A DNA stretch of 64,000 nucleotides from an uncultured Bacteroidota bacterium (GCA_903906365.1 CAIVKC010000007.1:62001-126000), one strand, 5' to 3'. Numbered from the stretch's first letter, positions 27,543-36,664 are shown. Notes: generated by a model not told the origin, from the sequence alone. Translations and numbers: made by a program.

Positions 27543-27887
27543 ATGCCACGTTCAGTAAATGCAGTTGCTTCCAGGGCACGCAGAAAACGCATCTTGAAAG
27601 ATGCCAAAGGGTTTTATGGTAAACGCAAAAACGTATATACCGTAGCCAAAAATGTGTTGGAAAAAGGGTTAACCTATCGTTTTGTCGGACGCAAATTGAA
27701 AAAAAGGGAATACCGCACGCTGTGGATCGCCCGTATCAACGCCGCGGTCAGGGCAGAAGGTCTCACTTATTCGGTGTTTATCCATAAGCTCAGTGAAAAG
27801 GGAATTACCCTGGACCGGAAAGTGCTGGCGGATCTGGCCATGAATGAGCCCGAAACCTTCAAGCAGCTTGTCGCTTCTGTGAAATAG
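27543..27887 (+). CDS. rplT: 50S ribosomal protein L20
   Basis: A 114-residue L20, needed early in 50S assembly. It opens with the family-typical [25 protein letters not shown]-type segment (written here in short: [11 protein letters not shown] and [10 protein letters not shown]) and has [14 protein letters not shown] in the middle, where L20 contacts 23S rRNA. In other phyla L20 represses its own operon by binding the leader; whether the leader at 27185-27307 does so here is open. A strong terminator follows. Confidence 0.98.
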   Translation: MPRSVNAVASRARRKRILKDAKGFYGKRKNVYTVAKNVLEKGLTYRFVGRKLKKREYRTLWIARINAAVRAEGLTYSVFIHKLSEKGITLDRKVLADLAMNEPETFKQLVASVK

Positions 27888-27915
27888 AGATCAAGTTGAA
27901 AATTAATAATATGAT

Positions 27916-27946
27916 AACCGGGTGTTGTAAAGCATCCGGTTTTTTT
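27916..27946 (+). terminator. Terminator after rplT
   Basis: Nine-base stem AACCGGGTG / CATCCGGTT (one G-U pair) with an eight-base loop, followed by five T residues. Confidence 0.88.
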
Positions 27947-27970
27947 ATTTTCTGGCATTGTCCAAAAAAT

Positions 27971-27978
27971 TACATTTG
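27971..27978 (+). promoter_or_regulatory. -7 element for the arginine decarboxylase gene
   Basis: TACATTTG matches TAnnTTTG and lies 53 bp before the ATG. The nearest TTG (27958-27960) is only 10 bases away, too close for a standard -33. Confidence 0.4.
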
Positions 27979-28030
27979 TACCAATTTTGACAACAAGATT
28001 TTGAACCACTTTACTTATTCCTGAATAATA

Positions 28031-29449
28031 ATGAATATCAACCTGGACCAGTCCATGAACAATACCTACACCGACCTGGTGAAGCAAACCTTCAATTTTC
28101 CCCAGGATGATTTTGAAACTAAGGATAATTACCTGAAATTCAATGGTGTAGATATTAAAGCCCTGATTGACAAGTATGGCACTCCCATGAAACTGACCTA
28201 CCTGCCAAAAATCGGGATGCAGATAAACAAGGCGAAGAAGATGTTTGCCAATGCCATTAAAAGGCACCGCTATGAAGGAAAGTACCATTATTGTTATTGC
28301 ACCAAAAGCTCCCATTTTTCCTTTGTGGTGGAAGAGGCCCTTAACCATGATATACATCTGGAGACTTCCTACGCTTATGATATAGAGATTATAAAAAAAC
28401 TATACGCCCGAAAAAAAATCAACAAAGAAACTTTTATCATCTGCAACGGCTTTAAACAAAAAACCTACACCAGCCGGATTGCCTCCCTGCTTAATACGGG
28501 ATTCAAGAATGTCATTCCCATATTAGACAACAAAGAAGAATTGCAGCAATATAAAAAGTCGGTGAAAGTGCCCTTCAAGCTGGGTATCCGGGTGGCTGCC
28601 GAGGAGGAACCGAATTTCCCCTTTTACACCAGCCGGCTTGGTTTCAGGGCCAGGGATGTACTGGAGTTCTACGTGGATAAAATTGAGGGAAATGAAGACC
28701 GGTTCCAGCTCAAGATGCTCCATATTTTCCTCAATAAGGGCATCAAGGATGATATCTATTACTGGAGCGAGCTGAACAAGGTCATCAATCTGTATTGCCA
28801 ACTTAAGAAAATCTGTCCCGAACTCGACTCCATAAACATCGGCGGAGGCTTTCCCATCAAGCATTCTCTGGGCTTTGAGTATGATTATCAGTTCATGATC
28901 AATGAGATTGTCAGCAATATCAAAAAAGCCTGCAAACGAAACAATGTCCCCATGCCCCATATCTTTACCGAATTTGGCAGTTATACGGTGGGGGAGAGTA
29001 TGGCCCATATCTACAGCGTGATCGGCCAGAAAATGCAAAATGACCGGGAAATCTGGTATATGATTGATTCATCCTTCATCACCACCCTGCCGGACACCTG
29101 GGGTATTGGAGAGCGCTTTTTGATGCTTCCTGTCAACAAATGGGATGTGGAATACCAGCGGGTGGTATTGGGGGGAATTACCTGTGACAGTCATGATTAT
29201 TACGATTCCGAAGAACATATCAACGAAGTATTTCTTCCCAAACTCAATAATGGGGAACCACTCTATATCGGCTTTTTCCATACGGGAGCCTATCAGGACC
29301 AGATCAGCGGCTACGGCGGTATCAAGCACTGTATGATTCCCTCTCCCAAACATGTCATCATTGGATATGATAAGAACGGTAAACTGGTGGATTGGGTGCA
29401 TGCCAAGGAACAGACAGCCCAGAGCATGCTCAAGATCCTGGGGTATTAA
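28031..29449 (+). CDS. speA: Arginine decarboxylase, short Bacteroidota type
   Basis: A 472-residue PLP-dependent decarboxylase of the alanine-racemase (fold III) type. It should turn arginine into agmatine, the first step to polyamines. Lys92 in CYCTKSSHF is the expected PLP lysine; INIGGGFPI is the phosphate-binding glycine loop; and GGITCDSHDYY carries the active-site Cys385 and Asp386. It lacks the long insertion and the C-terminal domain of the roughly 650-residue enterobacterial SpeA, as is normal for Bacteroidota homologues. No agmatine-using gene is next to it. Two start ATGs (28031, 28055) are possible; the first is used here. Confidence 0.88.
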   Translation: MNINLDQSMNNTYTDLVKQTFNFPQDDFETKDNYLKFNGVDIKALIDKYGTPMKLTYLPKIGMQINKAKKMFANAIKRHRYEGKYHYCYCTKSSHFSFVVEEALNHDIHLETSYAYDIEIIKKLYARKKINKETFIICNGFKQKTYTSRIASLLNTGFKNVIPILDNKEELQQYKKSVKVPFKLGIRVAAEEEPNFPFYTSRLGFRARDVLEFYVDKIEGNEDRFQLKMLHIFLNKGIKDDIYYWSELNKVINLYCQLKKICPELDSINIGGGFPIKHSLGFEYDYQFMINEIVSNIKKACKRNNVPMPHIFTEFGSYTVGESMAHIYSVIGQKMQNDREIWYMIDSSFITTLPDTWGIGERFLMLPVNKWDVEYQRVVLGGITCDSHDYYDSEEHINEVFLPKLNNGEPLYIGFFHTGAYQDQISGYGGIKHCMIPSPKHVIIGYDKNGKLVDWVHAKEQTAQSMLKILGY

Positions 29450-29467
29450 TGCCAAAAAACGGTACAG

Positions 29468-29920
29468 ATGAAATATGTTCTGATTTGCTTTACCCTCATG
29501 ACATGGTCCGCCTCCATCCAGGCCCAAACGGCCGAGGATTCTGTAAAGGCGGTCATTAACCAGCTGTTCCAGGGTATGAAACTGGCAGACAGTTCCCTGC
29601 TGAAGGCCAGTTTTGCAGACCACGCCATCCTCCAAACAGTGGAAACCGCAGCGGACGGCACGATATCCATCCGGGATGAATCCATACATTCATTTATCGA
29701 AAGCATTGCTAAACTGCCCCGTGACGCAGCAGATGAAAGAATCCGATTTGACATGGTAAAAACAGACGGCGCACTGGCTACGGCATGGACCCCTTACCAA
29801 TTCTATTTTAAAGGGAAGTTCAGTCATTGTGGGGTGGATTCCTATCAGCTGGTCCGGCTGCAGGGAGGCTGGAAAATACAATACCTCATAGACACCAGGA
29901 GGAAGGATGGCTGTCTGTGA
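29468..29920 (+). CDS. Exported NTF2-like (SnoaL / lumazine-binding-like) protein
   Basis: A 150-residue exported protein. Residues 1-20 are a signal peptide (cut near SIQAQT). The rest resembles the NTF2-like fold of the SnoaL / lumazine-binding group: a helix with VKAVINQLFQGMK, then FADHAILQT, and the closing strands TAWTPYQFYF and GWKIQYLID. Such domains serve many functions, so no activity can be given. It follows speA by 18 bp on the same strand and may be read through from it, though there is no functional link to polyamines that I can see. Confidence 0.7.
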   Translation: MKYVLICFTLMTWSASIQAQTAEDSVKAVINQLFQGMKLADSSLLKASFADHAILQTVETAADGTISIRDESIHSFIESIAKLPRDAADERIRFDMVKTDGALATAWTPYQFYFKGKFSHCGVDSYQLVRLQGGWKIQYLIDTRRKDGCL

Positions 29921-29950
29921 AGACTTATTCCTATAAGGGAAGTAACCCTG

Positions 29951-31240
29951 TTACCTGGACTTCAGGCGGTATTTCTTATTTACCTTGGGGCTGTTGAAAT
30001 ATTCATTAAGCTGCTCTTCGGTCATACTCCCGGGTTCATCAATGGGTACATCAATGAGCTGGATCTGGGTTTGCTTCAGTTCGTCCCACATTTTGGCCAT
30101 CTTTTTAGCAATATCCATATCTTTTTCACCCACCAGCCCATTTTCACGCATAATATATTCGAGGCGCTTGATCGAAGACCTGACCAGGGAAGCAGAATTC
30201 TGTTCTGCATTCATGGGGGGGGCCACGGTCTCCTTTACCGGTACAAGGGCCACCCCTGCGCTGGGAAGGATCTTACCGGCGGTCTGTGCGCTGCTTCCGG
30301 TAGCCGATGACAAAACGGTACCTCCCAAGGCCGTGGTAGCCGTGGTCAGGTCAAAGGATGTCCTGGTCTTCTTTGTTTTTTTTACTTTTTTGTCCAGTTG
30401 GACAAAAGAATATTTCAATTGAAGTATGTAAGTGGAGTAGCTTTTGGCGATTTTCTCATAATCACGCAGGGCCACCGGGTAATTCAGGGCATCCTTTACG
30501 TAAATTTTTACCACGCTGGTATCCCTGGCAAAGAACTTGGTGATGCCCACAAAATTCAGGAGCAGCATTTTTTGTTTGGCCGAATCCGTTTCTTTGACAA
30601 AATCATACCCGGGCGACCAGGTAAATTCATCATCGCATTTTCTTACCAGGGAAAAATTCTTAATTGGGATATTTGAAAAAAAAGTAATCTCTTCTATGGG
30701 AAAACTGCCGGTTTCACATTCCACTTTAAAGCTGATGGTATCCCCTTCTTCAATATAGAGCGTGTTGGAGACCGAAGGCTTTAACCGGGAGGGTGTAATC
30801 TCCGTGGTGAAAAAAAGGATGGTAAAAGAAGTGTCAATCCTTTCTTTGGGGTCTATGAGATTCTGGACTCCGATATTGACCTTGTATTCATAGTCAAATT
30901 TGAGCTTACCTGACAGAAAGTAGGATTTTTCGGCCTTGAAGGTAAGCAGGCCATTGTCCTTATTTATTTTAAGTCCCACCGGGGAATTCTTCAGGAACCA
31001 AAAATACTTCGAGGGATCCTTATTGATTTCCAGTTTGTAATTCAGGGTTGAATCCACATGCAGGGTAAAATAGGGGTTCAGGTTCCTGATCCTGAATACG
31101 GTATCCTGGCTCATTTTCAGACTGTCCAGAGAAGAGTTGAACTGACGATGGGTAGTATCCTGCGAAAAAGCGGTGGTGGTCGATAGAATTCCTAAGATTA
31201 TAAAAAGAAAATATAGAGTGACGCTGTAGCTTTTCATCAT
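29951..31240 (-). CDS. Secreted protein of unknown function with Ig-like repeats
   Basis: A 429-residue exported protein (signal peptide about 1-26). Residues 30 to about 280 look like two or three beta-sandwich, Ig- or cadherin-like units: Asn-rich motifs such as IRNLNPYF, LKINKDNGLLTF and VKIYVKDALNYP, the latter resembling the closing strands of cadherin-type domains. A Lys/Thr-rich segment (KKVKKTKKTRTS) and an Ala/Thr/Ser-rich stretch follow, then a charged helical C-terminus with the segment MAKMWDELKQTQ. I do not recognise it. It is convergent with the NTF2-like gene. Confidence 0.6.
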   Translation of the reverse strand: MMKSYSVTLYFLFIILGILSTTTAFSQDTTHRQFNSSLDSLKMSQDTVFRIRNLNPYFTLHVDSTLNYKLEINKDPSKYFWFLKNSPVGLKINKDNGLLTFKAEKSYFLSGKLKFDYEYKVNIGVQNLIDPKERIDTSFTILFFTTEITPSRLKPSVSNTLYIEEGDTISFKVECETGSFPIEEITFFSNIPIKNFSLVRKCDDEFTWSPGYDFVKETDSAKQKMLLLNFVGITKFFARDTSVVKIYVKDALNYPVALRDYEKIAKSYSTYILQLKYSFVQLDKKVKKTKKTRTSFDLTTATTALGGTVLSSATGSSAQTAGKILPSAGVALVPVKETVAPPMNAEQNSASLVRSSIKRLEYIMRENGLVGEKDMDIAKKMAKMWDELKQTQIQLIDVPIDEPGSMTEEQLNEYFNSPKVNKKYRLKSR

Positions 31241-31310
31241 TATTCTTGTGGATCTTCAATTAGTTATACCCGAAATTAAAACAATAGCAACGAAAAACGG
31301 CAAATGGAAA

Positions 31311-31341
31311 ATAAAAATCCCTCCTAAGATTAGGAGGGATT
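31311..31341 (-). terminator. Terminator after the hsp20 gene
   Basis: Eleven-base perfect stem with a four-base loop; on the minus strand it is AATCCCTCCTA / TAGGAGGGATT followed by TTT-A-TTTT. It lies 50 bp after the hsp20 stop. Confidence 0.85.
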
Positions 31342-31390
31342 ATAAATCAAAACCAACTGCTAATGAACATTTTTGGGTACTAAACCGCTT

Positions 31391-31828
31391 TTAATCAATG
31401 TTTATTTGTTTAGCGTTTTCCTTTACCTGTGCCTTTTTGGGCAACAATAATTTTAACAAACCATTTTCATATTTGGCCTGGATACCGTTGGTATCAATGG
31501 TATCATCGAGGTTAAAACTCCGCTTGAAACTCTGGAAGGTGAATTCCTTCCGGACGGTCTTATAATCCTCGGTTTTGGTTTCTTCCTTCTTTTCAAAACT
31601 GATGGTTAACAACCCGTCTTCCAGGTTCAGTTTGAAGTCTTCCTTATTTCTGCCCGGGGCACTTAATTCCAGGTGAAAGGCATCTGCTGTTTCATGGATA
31701 TTTACCGGAACGGCAGCCCAGTTACCCTTATTCCATTCTCCGGGAGTGAAACCAGGAAAATCATTGAATAAATCACTGAAAAGGCTTCCAAAGGCCTTGG
31801 GTGTGTTGTTTACTTTTACGAGTGTCAT
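31391..31828 (-). CDS. Small heat-shock protein Hsp20
   Basis: A 145-residue alpha-crystallin-type chaperone that holds unfolding proteins under stress. The N-terminal arm contains LFSDLFNDFPGF; the alpha-crystallin domain spans about 40-140 with the typical ELSAPGRNKEDFKL and YENGLLKLLLPKK (the G-L-L/I-x-I-x-x-P-K end of the domain). A short tail ending in INID could carry the IxI-like motif that drives oligomer assembly. Single gene with its own terminator. No heat-shock operator is obvious upstream. Confidence 0.93.
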   Translation of the reverse strand: MTLVKVNNTPKAFGSLFSDLFNDFPGFTPGEWNKGNWAAVPVNIHETADAFHLELSAPGRNKEDFKLNLEDGLLTISFEKKEETKTEDYKTVRKEFTFQSFKRSFNLDDTIDTNGIQAKYENGLLKLLLPKKAQVKENAKQINID

Positions 31829-32025
31829 AATCGTAGATATTTTAGGTTATAGATTTTTTGTTACGGACTATGGGGAACAAAGCATGTACCAGTCCGAAAA
31901 ATGGGCAAAAAACAGGAATTTTCGTCCTGTCATGAATTAAAACCGGACATAATAGCCGAATTTTCCTTGTCGGACTGCCGTTTTAACATGAAACCATTTC
32001 ATTCTGCCCGAATCAACTTTTTGCC

Positions 32026-32033
32026 TAATTTTG
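32026..32033 (+). promoter_or_regulatory. -7 element for the bacilliredoxin gene
   Basis: TAATTTTG matches TAnnTTTG, 34 bp before the ATG. The -33 region has no good TTG. Confidence 0.5.
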
Positions 32034-32067
32034 CGTTTACATCAATCAAATCAAAAGACAGTATACA

Positions 32068-32481
32068 ATGTATCCAGAACAAATAGTAATTCCCATGAAA
32101 GAAGAGTTGACTGACAATGGTTTCAGTGAACTGCTAACTCCCTCGGAGGTAGACGCACAACTCAAGCAGGAGGGCACGGCCCTGGTCATGATCAATTCGG
32201 TATGCGGTTGCTCCGCCGGTACGGCCAGGCCAGGCGTTTTGATGGCTGTAGCCAACAGCCCCAAAAAACCGGACCATCTGCTGACAAGTTTTGCCGGTTT
32301 TGATGTGGAAGCAGTAAATAAGATCCGCGAACACCTGCTCCCATACCCCCCATCATCCCCCGCCGTGGCCCTATTTAAGGATGGCGAACTGGTGCACATC
32401 ATTGAAAGACATCAGATTGAAGGCCGTTCTGCGCAAATGATCGCTCACAACCTTATTGCAGCATTTAATCAGTATTGCTGA
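32068..32481 (+). CDS. Bacilliredoxin (BrxA/BrxB, YphP/YqiW family)
   Basis: A 137-residue thioredoxin-fold protein of the bacilliredoxin family (DUF1094). The family's unusual CGC active site is present as SVCGCSAG with Cys46 and Cys48, and the surrounding sequence (MYPEQIVIPMKEELT, GTARPGV, SPAVALFKDGELVHIIERHQIEG) is typical throughout. Family members in Firmicutes remove bacillithiol from proteins. That implies the host makes bacillithiol or another low-mass thiol, which this window cannot show. Single gene; strong terminator follows. Confidence 0.95.
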   Translation: MYPEQIVIPMKEELTDNGFSELLTPSEVDAQLKQEGTALVMINSVCGCSAGTARPGVLMAVANSPKKPDHLLTSFAGFDVEAVNKIREHLLPYPPSSPAVALFKDGELVHIIERHQIEGRSAQMIAHNLIAAFNQYC

Positions 32482-32511
32482 GGCTTCTGCAGGCGCACCT
32501 TTTTACCGTGC

Positions 32512-32544
32512 AAATCCTTCTTTTAACCGGAAGGATTTTTTTTT
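32512..32544 (+). terminator. Terminator after the bacilliredoxin gene
   Basis: Nine-base stem AAATCCTTC / GAAGGATTT with a nine-base loop and a run of T residues to 32544. Confidence 0.9.
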
Positions 32545-32616
32545 AGTTTAATATTCCCTGCACTTCCATGGTGCTAAGGTTTTTTCGCTTAAACTTGCAT
32601 TTTTCAAATACCAGGT

Positions 32617-33807
32617 ATGTATCCCAATCTATATTATGCTTTCAAGGATCTCTTTGGCCGGGATGATTGGACATTTCTCAGGTTTGTCAATTCTTTCGGA
32701 TTTTTCGTAGCGCTGGCCTTTATCGGAGCTGCCATTGTATTGTCCCTGGAACTTAAACGCAAGGAACGGGAAGGACTGCTCCTGTATAAGGAAGAACTGG
32801 TGGTGGTAGGGAAACCCGCAACCCTGGCCGAGCTAATTGTTAATTTCATACTTGGCTTTCTGCTTGGTTATAAGATACTTGGATTGTTTTTTACAGGCAG
32901 TGACGAGGCCGTCAACCCCCAGGCATTCCTTTTTTCCACCCAGGGTAACCTTCCCCTGGGACTGATATTGGGCCTTTTCTTTGCCGGCCTGAAGTATTGG
33001 GAAAAAAATAAGCAGAAACTAGCCAAGCCCGAAGAAAGAAAAATCAGGATATGGCCCCACGACAGGGTAGGGGATATTACCATGTATGCCGCAGTATTTG
33101 GCTTCCTGGGAGCCAAACTCTTTGATATTCTGGAGAGTCCGCAGGACTTCATGCAGTCCATCCGGGATGTGCAGCACGGAGCCCAGGATGCCGCTTCGCT
33201 GATTTTCAGCGGCCTGACATTTTATGGCGGATTGATTTGTGCTGCGCTGGCCATCTGGTACTATGCCAAAAAGAACAACATTGGATTCTGGCAGCTCAAT
33301 GATGCGGCTGCGCCTGCGCTGATGCTGGCTTATGCCATGGGCCGGATTGGGTGCCAGGTAGCCGGTGACGGGGACTGGGGTATTCCCAATACCAGTCCAA
33401 AGCCCTTCCATTGGCTTCCCGACTGGATGTGGGCCTTCAACTACCCCCATAATGTAATTAATAAGGGTATTGGTATCCCGGGTTGTATTGGACAGTTTTG
33501 CAGCCAGTTGCCCGAGCCGGTGTATCCTACCCCTTTTTATGAAACCGTGGTTTGCCTGATTCTTTTTTTCCTCATCTGGTCCATCCGTAAACGATTTACC
33601 CTCCCGGGCACCCTTTTTGCCATATACCTCACGCTCAATGGATTGGAGCGTTTCTTTATTGAAAAAATCAGGGTAAATGTACAGTACGCGATTTTTGGGT
33701 TTCACCCCACCCAGGCAGAAATCATCTCCAGCCTGCTGGTAATTGGCGGGGTTCTCCTGTATTTTTTTCTTAAAACAAAACACCGCGCAGCCGGCCTGAA
33801 GGCCTGA
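32617..33807 (+). CDS. lgt: Prolipoprotein diacylglyceryl transferase
   Basis: A 396-residue polytopic membrane enzyme that attaches diacylglycerol to the lipobox cysteine of prolipoproteins. The Lgt signature is present as MGRIGCQVAGDGDWG, followed by PTPFYE and IEKIRVN. It is longer than typical Lgt (about 270-300) because of an N-terminal extension with an extra hydrophobic segment and a charged loop (ELKRKEREGLL), and an insert between GDGDWG and PTPFYE. Long Lgt variants are usual in Bacteroidota. Six or seven transmembrane helices are seen. The lipoproteins at 8813 and perhaps 61511 would be clients. Confidence 0.92.
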   Translation: MYPNLYYAFKDLFGRDDWTFLRFVNSFGFFVALAFIGAAIVLSLELKRKEREGLLLYKEELVVVGKPATLAELIVNFILGFLLGYKILGLFFTGSDEAVNPQAFLFSTQGNLPLGLILGLFFAGLKYWEKNKQKLAKPEERKIRIWPHDRVGDITMYAAVFGFLGAKLFDILESPQDFMQSIRDVQHGAQDAASLIFSGLTFYGGLICAALAIWYYAKKNNIGFWQLNDAAAPALMLAYAMGRIGCQVAGDGDWGIPNTSPKPFHWLPDWMWAFNYPHNVINKGIGIPGCIGQFCSQLPEPVYPTPFYETVVCLILFFLIWSIRKRFTLPGTLFAIYLTLNGLERFFIEKIRVNVQYAIFGFHPTQAEIISSLLVIGGVLLYFFLKTKHRAAGLKA

Positions 33808-33837
33808 TTACCCCTTACTGGCGCCCCTAAATAACTG

Positions 33838-33881
33838 CCTGGCAGGCGGTGAGATCCCCCATGGAGCCAGGTCCTGCCAGG
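33838..33881. repeat. Nine-bp inverted repeat after lgt
   Basis: CCTGGCAGG at 33838-33846 and its exact reverse complement CCTGCCAGG at 33873-33881, 26 bp apart. It could fold in the lgt 3' end but has no T tract. The gap 33808-34106 otherwise holds only the next gene's promoter. Confidence 0.5.
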
Positions 33882-34032
33882 AAAAGTACTGCCCTTGCCA
33901 CCATTCAGCGGATTTCGCCTTTTATCCAGAATCGGGCCCCCATTGTAACCCAATGGCTCCTTTTGCGTCTTATTCGATATGCCATTTAAGGCCAGTTATC
34001 AATAAAATAAGCCTTCCAACACAAAACAATGA

Positions 34033-34060
34033 ACTATGTATAGCATAGTACATATTTTTG
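34033..34060 (+). promoter_or_regulatory. Operator-like inverted repeat and -7 element before the barrel receptor gene
   Basis: Perfect inverted repeat ACTATG-N5-CATAGT at 34033-34049, three bases before TATTTTTG (34053-34060), which matches TAnnTTTG. The repeat fills the space where RNA polymerase would contact -33 to -7, a usual place for a repressor. The ATG is 47 bp after the -7 element. Confidence 0.55.
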
Positions 34061-34106
34061 AACTGTAATAAACAAACATAAGTACCAAACTAATAAAAGA
34101 ACTATT

Positions 34107-36587
34107 ATGAAAAAGTTTTTGAGCCTGCTAACTGTTATTGGGATCCTTTTTTGGTCCAATGTATCCCTGGCCCAGTCCGGCCCCGGAAAAATCAGCGGGC
34201 AGGTAACCGATGAGGCCAATAAGCCCCTGGAAGCCGCTACCATCAGCCTGCTGAAGGCAGGTGATTCCCTGAAAAGCCGGCAGGTCATTTCCGACAAGGA
34301 GGGCAGATTTGTCCTGGATATCCTGCCAGCCGGCAAATTCCTTATTTCCATAAGCGCGGTCGGCCATCAGCCTTATTATTCCAGTACCCTGGAAATTTCC
34401 GAAAAAAATAAGAATATCCAATTGAAAACCATAAAATTACAATCGAAAACCGGCAATTTGCAGGAAGTGGCCATTGTCGCCCATAAGTCATTTTTTGAGC
34501 AAAAAGCCGATAAAATGGTGGTCAATGTAGATGCTGCGCCCAGCAATGCGGGTACCAGCGTGATGGATATCCTGGAAAAATCCCCCGGTGTATCGGTAGA
34601 CAAGGATGGCAATATCAGCCTAAAGGGAAAGCAGGGGGTTACCATCATGATTGATAATAAGCCTACTTATCTTTCAGCAACGGACCTGGCCAATTACCTT
34701 AGGAGCCTGCCTTCTTCTTCCATCGACCAGCTGGAAATCATGACTAACCCTTCGGCCAGGTACGATGCCGCAGGCAACTCAGGGATCATCAATATCAAGA
34801 CCAAGAAAAATAAGGCCAAAGGGTTCAATGGCAGCCTGACGCTTACCCACACACAGGGCGTCTACCCCAAACCAAGCGGCAGTGTAAATCTCAACTACCG
34901 CAACGGAAAATTCAACGTGTTCCTCAATGCAGGCTATACCCATTGGGAGGGCTTCCAGGATTTAACGATCAACAGACAGTATTTCAATGCCAATCCAAAC
35001 GGTAAAACGCTCAATGCCATATTCAGCCAGCTTACGGCCATGAAATTTGTCAACCCCGAGGCCAACCTTAAGCTGGGAGTAGATTATTATCTGAGCAAAA
35101 AGACTACCCTGGGTTTTGTGGTCAGCGGATTCAGAAATGAGGAAAACGATCAGTCTGCCAGCCATATTTCGCTGATGGACCCCAACCATGTGGTGGATTC
35201 CTTCGTGTATTCACCCAGCACCAACAAAGGCATTTGGAAAAACGGGACTGTCAACCTGAATTTCAGGCACCAGTTTGACTCCACTGGAACAGAACTCACT
35301 GCGGATGCGGATTTCATCACTTACCATTCCGTAAACAATCAATATTTTGATAATATTACTTATTATCCTGATATGACCTTAAAGAATGAGACCATTCTAA
35401 CCGGCAACCTGCCCAGCGATATCTCCATTTATTCCTTTAAATCGGATTATTCGCACCCCTTCAAAAATAACCTGAAACTGGAAACCGGGATCAAGACCAG
35501 TTATGTGGCCACTGATAATACGGCCAATTATTTTAACCTTATTCAAAACGTTTCCATGGTGGATACCACCAAGACCAATCATTTCCTTTACCATGAAAAC
35601 ATCAATGCCGCTTACATAAACCTGAACAAACAATACAAAAAATGGAGCCTTCAGGCCGGATTGAGACTGGAAAACACCAATTATTCCGGTCACCAGCTGG
35701 GCAATCCTTACACGGTAAACAACAATGATTCATCGTTCAGCAGGAGTTACACCAATCTTTTCCCGACCCTGTATGTCAGTTACCAGGCCAACGCGAAGAA
35801 CAGTTTTTCCATCAATTACGGGCGGCGCATAGACCGGCCCGCTTACCAGGACCTCAATCCGTTTTTATTCTTCCTGGATAATTATACTTACCAGGCCGGT
35901 AATCCCTACCTGCAATCCCAATACACCCATAACCTGGAGCTTTCGCACACTTTCAATAATTTTCTGACCTCTACCCTTAATTACAGCAATACATCCAACT
36001 ATTTTTCCGAAACCTTTGAACAAAAGGGCTACGCTACCATCGTCAGAAGGGGCAATATCGGAAAATACCAAAACGCCGGGTTGGCCGTCAGCGCGCAGAT
36101 ACCGGTGACCAAGTGGTTTACTGCCATCGTCTATGGCAATGTCAATTACAATCAATTCAACGGGATGCTTTACGGGGAATACCTGGACGTATCTGCCATC
36201 ACCATGTTGTTTAATGTAAACAACCAGTTCAAATTCAAGCAGGGATGGAGCGCAGAGGTTTCCGGTTTTTACCGCAGTTCTGGAGTGGAAGGACAAATTC
36301 TGATCAAACCCATGGGGCAGCTTTCAGCAGCGGTATCCAAACAACTGATGAAGGAAAAGGCCAGCCTGAAATTAGGCATCAGGGATCTGTTGTATACCCA
36401 GCAGGTAAAGGGCAATATAAATTTTCAGCAAACAGAAGCCACCTTTCATAATTCAAGGGACAGCAGGCAGGTCAGCCTTACTTTTACCTACCGGTTTGGA
36501 AAGCCCATACAGGGAAACCAGCCACGCAGAAGCACTGGTGGTGCAGACAATGAGCAAAACCGGGTCAAAACCGGTGGAAATAATTAA
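34107..36587 (+). CDS. Outer-membrane beta-barrel receptor (TonB-receptor-like, OMP_b-brl_3)
   Basis: An 826-residue outer-membrane protein. Signal peptide about 1-23 (cut near LAQS); carboxypeptidase-regulatory-like domain about 26-110 with ISGQVTDEANKPLEAATISL; plug about 115-235 with VMDILEKSPGVSVDKDGNISLKGK in short form (LEKSPGVSVD) and NPSARYDAAGNSGIINIKTKK; then a large barrel whose C-terminal half fits the OMP_b-brl_3 group (INYGRRIDRPAYQDLNPF and the YQAGNPYLQSQYTHNLEL region). This group differs from SusC and has no SusD partner here. Substrate unknown. An inverted repeat overlaps its promoter, suggesting regulated expression. Confidence 0.9.
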   Translation: MKKFLSLLTVIGILFWSNVSLAQSGPGKISGQVTDEANKPLEAATISLLKAGDSLKSRQVISDKEGRFVLDILPAGKFLISISAVGHQPYYSSTLEISEKNKNIQLKTIKLQSKTGNLQEVAIVAHKSFFEQKADKMVVNVDAAPSNAGTSVMDILEKSPGVSVDKDGNISLKGKQGVTIMIDNKPTYLSATDLANYLRSLPSSSIDQLEIMTNPSARYDAAGNSGIINIKTKKNKAKGFNGSLTLTHTQGVYPKPSGSVNLNYRNGKFNVFLNAGYTHWEGFQDLTINRQYFNANPNGKTLNAIFSQLTAMKFVNPEANLKLGVDYYLSKKTTLGFVVSGFRNEENDQSASHISLMDPNHVVDSFVYSPSTNKGIWKNGTVNLNFRHQFDSTGTELTADADFITYHSVNNQYFDNITYYPDMTLKNETILTGNLPSDISIYSFKSDYSHPFKNNLKLETGIKTSYVATDNTANYFNLIQNVSMVDTTKTNHFLYHENINAAYINLNKQYKKWSLQAGLRLENTNYSGHQLGNPYTVNNNDSSFSRSYTNLFPTLYVSYQANAKNSFSINYGRRIDRPAYQDLNPFLFFLDNYTYQAGNPYLQSQYTHNLELSHTFNNFLTSTLNYSNTSNYFSETFEQKGYATIVRRGNIGKYQNAGLAVSAQIPVTKWFTAIVYGNVNYNQFNGMLYGEYLDVSAITMLFNVNNQFKFKQGWSAEVSGFYRSSGVEGQILIKPMGQLSAAVSKQLMKEKASLKLGIRDLLYTQQVKGNINFQQTEATFHNSRDSRQVSLTFTYRFGKPIQGNQPRRSTGGADNEQNRVKTGGNN

Positions 36588-36633
36588 ACCGGGTAAGCAA
36601 ATATTTTCTCTCGAACAGTTGGTTTTGGTTAAC

Positions 36634-36664
36634 AAAGGCCCTTTTTCTAAAGGGCCTTTCCTTT
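36634..36664 (+). terminator. Terminator after the barrel receptor gene
   Basis: Perfect eleven-base stem AAAGGCCCTTT / AAAGGGCCTTT with loop TTCT, followed by CCTTT. The T tail is short. Confidence 0.75.
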
